Source: Candidatus Methanoperedens sp. (GTDB taxonomy: Archaea; Halobacteriota; Methanosarcinia; Methanosarcinales; Methanoperedenaceae). Taken from it: DNA of 18,319 nucleotides. Below the pieces are notes generated by a model. That model was not told where the DNA came from. It worked only from the letters and a program-made list of their open reading frames with translations, and made no database searches. Every line of letters starts with the position of its first letter. Within the stretch, counting starts at the first letter, position 1. The translations under genes and the position numbers were made by a program. The stretch lies in assembly GCA_023249275.1 (NCBI GenBank), contig JAHFCV010000023.1, positions 1 through 18,319 of the forward strand, given 5' to 3'. Shown here in pieces: positions 14,200-18,319 of this stretch.

Positions 14200-15456
14200 T
14201 TATACTATCCTTATCCTGCTATCAATAACCGATACACTCTGCTGCAATTCCTGTCTTTTTAATTCGATATTATTTCTAAGAACTGCAAGATGGCTTCTCG
14301 ATGCTTCAAGTTCTTTTCCAAGAGTTTCCAGCTTCTCCTGCAAAGCAGAGAGTTCTTTTGTCAGATTTTTCTCTTCCATATCTATCTTCATTTTTGAAAT
14401 TTCATCCTTTTTCTTTTCAATATCAAGAATTAAAGCATGATATTCATTTTTAGAGACTTCAAGAGTCGATGCAGCAAGCCGTATTTGTTCTAAGGTTTTT
14501 TCAGTTTTATCAGGCGGAAGATTCAGGATTCCGCTCTTAACGATATTTTCCAATTCAACAAAAAAATCCGGCGCGACTTTTACGGGGCATGATAAGCATA
14601 AATTCAGCCATTCTCTTACTTCGGGTTTTAAGGTATATCTCCCGCTATCGCTTAATTGTTTAAGCCTTCCAAGAGCTTTATTCAGGGGCGAGATTATTCC
14701 TTTGATTTCATCATCTTTTTTTCCGGCATTGCTTTCAAGCAAAACAAGTTCATCTTTATAATCAGTATATTGTTTCCATGATTCGCTGTCCCTGAGCATG
14801 GCGAGGGCTTTATGCTTCTCTTCAAGCTCTTTTTTCAAGAGAACAATTTTCTCCTCGTATTCTTTTATCGCTTTTTCCCGAAGTTCAATATCAGAACTTA
14901 TATTCTTAATATTCTTTATGGCGCCATAGGCATTTTCAATAGCATCAAGCACGTTTTTTTGAGTATGAATAGGTTCTATAAGCTGGTTGAGAAGCCTTCC
15001 AAGCGCGTTTACATCAGCAATTACCTGTTTTGATTCTTCAATAAACAATAATTTGGTGTACTGGTAGCTCTTCATCATGTTTTCAAGGCATACGGTCATG
15101 GTCTGGACAGCATTTTCATGGAACGCCGCGATGCTTTTCACATCCGTTGCCTGCGGGATAGTAATATTCTCAAGAAGCATCCTGACCTGCCGAGCCATGT
15201 TATCCCTGTTAGTTGTGGCAACCTTTACCAATTTAAGATGAAATCTCCCTTCGGGCTCTGCTTCTTCAAGTGAAGCTGTGCTTTCTTTTATCTCGCGAAG
15301 CGCCTCCTCGATATCTGAATAGAGGGAGGAAGCCTGCCTGCCAATTCCTTCGGATATCTTCTGCGACCTTGCCTCAAGCCATACCGGAAGCTCCTCAAAT
15401 TTTATCCCGGGCGAGGATTCTTCCTTTTTTCCAAAGAGCCTGTCAATCCAGTTCAA
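14200..15456 (-). CDS. Coiled-coil protein of unknown function (418 aa)
   Basis: I do not recognise a named gene. The protein is mostly helical and charged. The N-terminus MNWIDRLFGKKEE is followed by a helical region to about residue 190 and then two long coiled coils (about 190-250 and 335-410, rich in Glu, Lys and Leu in heptad-like spacing). A less charged middle part carries LNLCLSCPVK with a CxxC pair. No ATPase motif, signal peptide or membrane segment is seen, so automatic labels such as SbcC would only reflect the coiled coils. The start codon is TTG at 15454-15456; a stop lies eight codons upstream and no ATG occurs before residue 88, so TTG is the best choice, though no ribosome site is clear. 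It is divergent from suhB. Confidence 0.75.
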   Translation of the reverse strand: MNWIDRLFGKKEESSPGIKFEELPVWLEARSQKISEGIGRQASSLYSDIEEALREIKESTASLEEAEPEGRFHLKLVKVATTNRDNMARQVRMLLENITIPQATDVKSIAAFHENAVQTMTVCLENMMKSYQYTKLLFIEESKQVIADVNALGRLLNQLIEPIHTQKNVLDAIENAYGAIKNIKNISSDIELREKAIKEYEEKIVLLKKELEEKHKALAMLRDSESWKQYTDYKDELVLLESNAGKKDDEIKGIISPLNKALGRLKQLSDSGRYTLKPEVREWLNLCLSCPVKVAPDFFVELENIVKSGILNLPPDKTEKTLEQIRLAASTLEVSKNEYHALILDIEKKKDEISKMKIDMEEKNLTKELSALQEKLETLGKELEASRSHLAVLRNNIELKRQELQQSVSVIDSRIRIV

Positions 15457-15530
15457 TCTGAGTGATAGTATTTACTTGGGGGTATATCAAGGTTGATGAA
15501 AAATATTTCGTGAATAAAAGATTGGATAAA

Positions 15531-15540
15531 GCTATTTAAT
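15531..15540 (+). promoter_or_regulatory. TATA-like box for suhB-nadK
   Basis: GCTATTTAAT is centred about 45 bases before the ATG at 15580. With usual archaeal spacing the mRNA would start near 15560 and have a leader of about 20 bases. That leader contains AAAGGAAG, which fits a Shine-Dalgarno site but sits very close to the ATG. Confidence 0.45.
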
Positions 15541-15579
15541 GTTTGCAATCTTAAACGCTAGTATATTCGTAAAGGAAGC

Positions 15580-16377
15580 ATGCAAAATAATATGACCCAA
15601 TCTAATTTTTACGAACTGTGTAATGATGTCGCAGAGGCTATCCAGGAGGCAGTTTCAGGGCTTATCGGAAAACCAGAAGCAGGCGTAACACTTCGTATCG
15701 GTGCCGACGGTACGCCGACAGAAAAGATAGATGAAGTGGCAGAAAACGCAGCTCTGCGGGTGCTTGAGGCTGACGGCAGATCGATGCGGTTTGTTAGCGA
15801 GGAATTGGGTGAGCGGATAATCGGTAAAAAACCTGAATTTACCTTTGTGATTGACCCGGTAGACGGCACATTCAACGCTGTGAACAACATCCCTTTTTTC
15901 TGCGTGCCCGTTGCAATCGGAAGCTCCGACCTATCCGATATCAGGTATGGGTACGTGAAGAACCTTGTCAATGGTGACATCTATACAGCAGAAAAGGGAA
16001 AAGGCGCATTCTGCAATCGCAGGAAAATACACGTATCCTCTGTTTCTGAACTATCTTTGCTCAGCGTAATATCATACAACCACCGCCCCCATGCAATCCC
16101 AATCAACAACCATAATGTGAGGAGAGTAAGAGTATTCGGGTGCGCCGCGCTTGAACTGTGCTACATAGCGTCGGGGATATTCGATGCTTTTATAGATATG
16201 CGCAGCATGCTTCGTGTTACAGATATAGCTGCCTCGAAACTGATTGTGGAGGAAGCGGGCGGGATAGTGACGGATGGGCAGGGGAACAGGCTTTCCACGC
16301 TGCTTGACGTAACAAAACGGGTGAATATGGTCGCCAGTAATGGTTTAGTCCATGATAAACTACTTGAACTTGTGTAG
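15580..16377 (+). CDS. suhB: Inositol-1-monophosphatase / fructose-1,6-bisphosphatase (archaeal SuhB/IMPase family)
   Basis: Archaeal members of this family remove phosphate from inositol-1-phosphate and often from fructose-1,6-bisphosphate. The 265-residue protein has the Mg-binding motifs: SEE with Glu74, DPVDGTFN at 92-99 with Asp92 and Asp95, and TDIAASKLIVEEAGG with Asp215. The usual Trp before that last Asp is Thr here. The fold is otherwise complete. The ribosome site AAAGGAAG is one base before ATG 15580; ATG 15592 (residue 5) is an alternative. The stop codon is part of the ribosome site for nadK. The pairing of suhB and nadK is common in archaea, and some species fuse the two, which supports the annotation. 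Confidence 0.9.
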   Translation: MQNNMTQSNFYELCNDVAEAIQEAVSGLIGKPEAGVTLRIGADGTPTEKIDEVAENAALRVLEADGRSMRFVSEELGERIIGKKPEFTFVIDPVDGTFNAVNNIPFFCVPVAIGSSDLSDIRYGYVKNLVNGDIYTAEKGKGAFCNRRKIHVSSVSELSLLSVISYNHRPHAIPINNHNVRRVRVFGCAALELCYIASGIFDAFIDMRSMLRVTDIAASKLIVEEAGGIVTDGQGNRLSTLLDVTKRVNMVASNGLVHDKLLELV

Positions 16378-16386
16378 GTGTGTTTT

Positions 16387-17283
16387 ATGAGGGAAAATAG
16401 TAATAAATCCACGTATGCCCGCAGGCATACGTGTGTGCGCCCTTCCGAGGCGCGACTCGGAATGAGGAAAATCGGGATAATTTCAAGGTGCGACAGGGAT
16501 GATGTGCTCGCTCTGGTCAGGGATATTGCGGCTCACCTGAGCTCAAAAGCTGTTGTGCTAATTGACCCCAGGACTGCTGAAAAAATACAGGAGAAAGGCA
16601 CGCCTGTGGCTGAGATGAGAAAAGCCGGCGCAGAATTCATCGTTTCCATCGGAGGAGACGGGACAGTGCTTCGGGGGATTCAGAAAATGGATGACCCGCT
16701 TCCCGTGCTTGGCATAAATATGGGCACTATCGGCTTCCTTGTGGACGTGGCTCCTGAAGAAGCCCTGGAGGTTATTGATACAGTATTATCTGGCTTTGAA
16801 GTCGAGGAGCGCTCCCGCCTCACAATCAGAGTCAACGATGAAAACCTGCCACCTGCCGCCAATGAGGTGGTGATTATCACTGCAAGTCCTGCCAAGATGC
16901 TGTCGTACCGGATTTTCGTGGATAAAAGCCCGCTTGAGGAGTTTCGTGCTGACGGCGTGGTTTTTGCCACTTCCACTGGTTCAACTGCGTATGCCATGAG
17001 CGCAGGAGGTCCGATTGTTGACCCGCGCGTGGACGGGACTGTTATCGTACCGCTGGCGCCGTTTAAATTATCCTCTCGTCCCTGGGTTGTGCCTGCAAAG
17101 AGCGAGATAAGGGTGGAATTGACTGTCCCGAAAAAGGAGGCGGTGCTGGTAATCGATGGGCAGTACACACGGAAGATAAAAGAGGATGATACCATAGTCA
17201 TCACGAAGGCGGATAAGCCAGCCAGGTTTGTGAAGACTGGAGAGGGGGGGTTTTACGAGAAGGTTAGGAGTAAGCTTGCGTGA
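16387..17283 (+). CDS. nadK: NAD kinase with a 25-residue N-terminal extension
   Basis: NAD kinase phosphorylates NAD(H) to NADP(H) using ATP or polyphosphate. Motifs are clear: GGDGT (residues 89-93 when numbered from the ATG at 16387), NE in AANEVV, ADGVVFATSTGSTAY for substrate binding, and VIDGQ near the end. I chose the ATG at 16387 because AGGTG lies six bases before it, on the stop of suhB. The conserved part, however, starts MRKIGIISR at the ATG 16462, exactly 25 codons later, with no good ribosome site. The intervening residues (about RENSNKSTYARRHTCVRPSE) do not look like the family and are coded by two hairpins, so they probably come from an inserted repeat. The enzyme from 16462 would be 273 residues, a normal length. 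Confidence 0.9.
   Translation: MRENSNKSTYARRHTCVRPSEARLGMRKIGIISRCDRDDVLALVRDIAAHLSSKAVVLIDPRTAEKIQEKGTPVAEMRKAGAEFIVSIGGDGTVLRGIQKMDDPLPVLGINMGTIGFLVDVAPEEALEVIDTVLSGFEVEERSRLTIRVNDENLPPAANEVVIITASPAKMLSYRIFVDKSPLEEFRADGVVFATSTGSTAYAMSAGGPIVDPRVDGTVIVPLAPFKLSSRPWVVPAKSEIRVELTVPKKEAVLVIDGQYTRKIKEDDTIVITKADKPARFVKTGEGGFYEKVRSKLA
16410..16462. repeat. Two tandem hairpins inside the 5' end of nadK
   Basis: CACGTATGCC (16410-16419) and GGCATACGTG (16424-16433) form a perfect 10-bp stem with a four-base loop. TTCCGAG (16443-16449) and CTCGGAA (16456-16462) form a second 7-bp stem whose last base is the A of the ATG at 16462. Near-identical ATGAGGAAAAT-like words flank the block at 16387 and 16462. 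The structure is either an RNA control element or a small inserted repeat. Confidence 0.65.
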
Positions 17284-17425
17284 AGAGGAAACAACCACGG
17301 AAACCAGTAAGAAAAATCTCAAGAAGCATGAAGGAGAGATAATGAAGGATTCGTTATTCGGTATCGTTGGCTCTTTCAGGACAAAAGAAGGCAACTGGAG
17401 CGAAAGGGACGACTGGAGAGAGTAG
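17276..17425 (+). CDS. Small antitoxin-like ORF after nadK (49 aa)
   Basis: A short frame opens at a TTG (17276) behind AGGAGTAAGC, overlaps the end of nadK by eight bases and runs to a TAG at 17425. The product starts MREEETTTETSKKNLKKHEG, highly charged, and ends DSLFGIVGSFRTKEGNWSER DDWRE in two pieces. The phrase DSLFGIVGS..EGNWSE..D resembles the C-terminal tail of some archaeal VapB-type antitoxins. A shorter start at the ATG 17342, behind AAGGAGAG, would give only that 27-residue tail. No toxin gene follows in this orientation. It may be a small real gene or a remnant of an antitoxin. The family call is from pattern only and is weak. Confidence 0.4.
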   Translation: MREEETTTETSKKNLKKHEGEIMKDSLFGIVGSFRTKEGNWSERDDWRE

Positions 17426-17521
17426 AGGTTCATAGCAATCGCATCTCGGGGTATGGATGGAATGTCGTAGAAAAGTCTATCTCTGCGCATAACACGGAAA
17501 AATCGATAGCTATAGAAGTTT

Positions 17522-18097
17522 TTAATTTTTTGAGATCTTTTTGAATTTTCCAATAAATGCCACTCCGGGATAGAATTGAGTGACATCAATGTCTTTGTGA
17601 TTTTTAAAGGTATTAGGGTACATAAAATCTTGTTCAATTCTCCAAAACGAGAAAATATTTGCACCAATACGTTTTGCATTTTCTGATAAATCTGAGATTG
17701 TTTCATTTTTTAAAACTATTTTAGGCGTATCTCCTGACAATTCTGTTTTATCTTGTATGTAAACTGGTGCAACAATTAACCCCAATGCAAATAAATTTTG
17801 AGCATATTTAAGTTCAGTTTTATAAGCAATTCTATCTAATTGATTTACAGCTTGTTCCAAATAATCATCCAATCCTCTGTAAAATGTAAAATGATTACTT
17901 TTTGGATAGTACCTGACCCAATGATGTTTTACTTCTATCAAAAAACTTGATTTTTTATAAGTTGCCCAATAATCTAAATGCCCAGGAGTGGTTGAATTAT
18001 TCTTTGTTTTTTTTGTTTTTTCTAATCTCTCAATCGGACACTCTTGTAGGAACTTGACTTCGCCACTTACGGCTAAGTAAAACGTATTTTTATCACC
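17522..18097 (-). pseudogene. Frame-disrupted PD-(D/E)XK nuclease-like gene
   Basis: On the minus strand an open frame runs from 18097 to a stop at 17522. The part from a TTG at 17941 gives 139 residues starting IEVKHHWVRYY, but clear coding sequence continues upstream: FYLAVSGEVKFLQECPIERL, a Lys-rich linker, then TTPGHLDYWATYKKSSFLIE and VKHHW. HLD with EVK twelve residues later is the catalytic D...ExK pattern of the PD-(D/E)XK nuclease fold. No ATG or GTG occurs in this frame; just upstream is a stop (18098-18100), while another frame is open before it. This looks like a gene broken by small indels, or an assembly error. The base composition is clearly more AT-rich than the genes before it (about a third GC in lines I counted versus about half in nadK), suggesting recent transfer, as for restriction or defence genes. 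Confidence 0.55.
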
Positions 18098-18120
18098 TTA
18101 TACAATTTGCCAGATGGCTT

Positions 18121-18318
18121 TTACCAGCGTAATTTCAGACTATCATCATCATATTTTTTGATAAAATCCCCTAAAATGCTGATTACTTCATTCGAAAGAT
18201 TTGACAGTACTGTAAATTTGAAGGCATTTGGAGGATATGCCACGGTAAGTGTCAAATTGTTAAGGAATTTCCTGAGTAACCTTATGTCTCTAACTACTGG
18301 TTTCTTAGCCAAATAAAG
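18121..18318 (-). CDS. Partial hypothetical protein at right edge, probably 5' part of the disrupted nuclease-like gene
   Basis: The frame is open to the right edge and ends at a stop at 18121-18123. The visible residues (KPVVRDIRLLRKFLNNLTLT, then VAYPPNAFKFTVLSNLSNEV, ISILGDFIKKYDDDSLKLRW) look like ordinary coding sequence and not a shadow of another gene. A TTG at 18310-18312 is the only possible start inside the window, and the frame continues upstream of it. I do not recognise a family. It has the same AT-rich composition as the nuclease-like frame 24 bases downstream, so the two may be halves of one gene that carries frameshifts, or two adjacent genes. Confidence 0.4.
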   Translation of the reverse strand, partial: LYLAKKPVVRDIRLLRKFLNNLTLTVAYPPNAFKFTVLSNLSNEVISILGDFIKKYDDDSLKLRW

Positions 18319-18319
18319 T

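Noticed and set aside
17068..17706. Minus-strand open frame of 212 codons across the end of nadK
   Set aside because: It is antisense to nadK and overlaps the nuclease-like gene in a different frame; the product is low-complexity and has no motif.

Overview
The window looks like a chromosome segment of a euryarchaeon, most likely of the Methanosarcinales / 'Ca. Methanoperedens' type or a close relative. The evidence is the archaeal Mre11-Rad50-NurA-HerA end-resection operon, an archaeal SuhB-type phosphatase next to an NAD kinase, a B12-dependent (class II) ribonucleotide reductase, a ferredoxin:thioredoxin reductase catalytic chain, and an IscS-like protein with an aspartate in place of the PLP lysine, a trait I remember from Archaeoglobus fulgidus IscS. 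Shine-Dalgarno sites of the GGTGA/GGAG type alternate with likely leaderless starts behind TATA boxes, which also fits an archaeon. The lineage is inferred from gene content only. I saw no tRNA or rRNA genes, no CRISPR array and no transposase gene.

Layout. (1) 1-6366, minus strand: an operon read mre11 > rad50 > nurA > a small HAS-barrel-like gene > herA, with herA cut by the left edge. Genes overlap or abut and repair DNA double-strand breaks. (2) 6367-6616: an intergenic region with a GC-rich patch and half of a CGCAAAG-type repeat. (3) 6617-7886, plus strand: a 46-residue Cys-rich protein, a conserved protein with a possible RNase H-like fold, and a non-canonical purine NTPase. (4) 7901-13718, minus strand: a seven-gene run read dsrE-like > rubredoxin-like > iscS-like > iscU::reductase fusion > flavodoxin > ferredoxin:thioredoxin reductase > nrdJ. 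(5) 13789-13986, plus strand: an orphan UPF0175 antitoxin-like gene, then a 122-bp nested palindrome. (6) 14200-15456, minus strand: a coiled-coil protein. (7) 15580-17425, plus strand: suhB, nadK (with a hairpin-bearing 25-codon extension) and a small antitoxin-like ORF. (8) 17522-18319, minus strand: an AT-rich tail with a frame-disrupted PD-(D/E)XK nuclease-like gene and a partial ORF.

The most interesting part is region 4. It appears to couple iron-sulfur cluster assembly with electron delivery and deoxynucleotide synthesis in one transcript. The IscS-like protein keeps the loop cysteine but has Asp203 where the PLP-binding lysine should be, so it probably is not a normal cysteine desulfurase. 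Its partner IscU is fused to a thioredoxin-reductase-fold flavoprotein that lacks the redox CxxC and resembles YumC-type ferredoxin/flavodoxin:NADP reductases. This gives a scaffold with its own reductase. Flavodoxin and ferredoxin:thioredoxin reductase follow, and the last gene is the enzyme that needs thiol reduction. Sulfur might come from sulfide or from the DsrE-like protein rather than cysteine (inference). Other notable points are a Rad50 zinc hook with CX7C spacing instead of CXXC, and two kinds of small palindromic elements.
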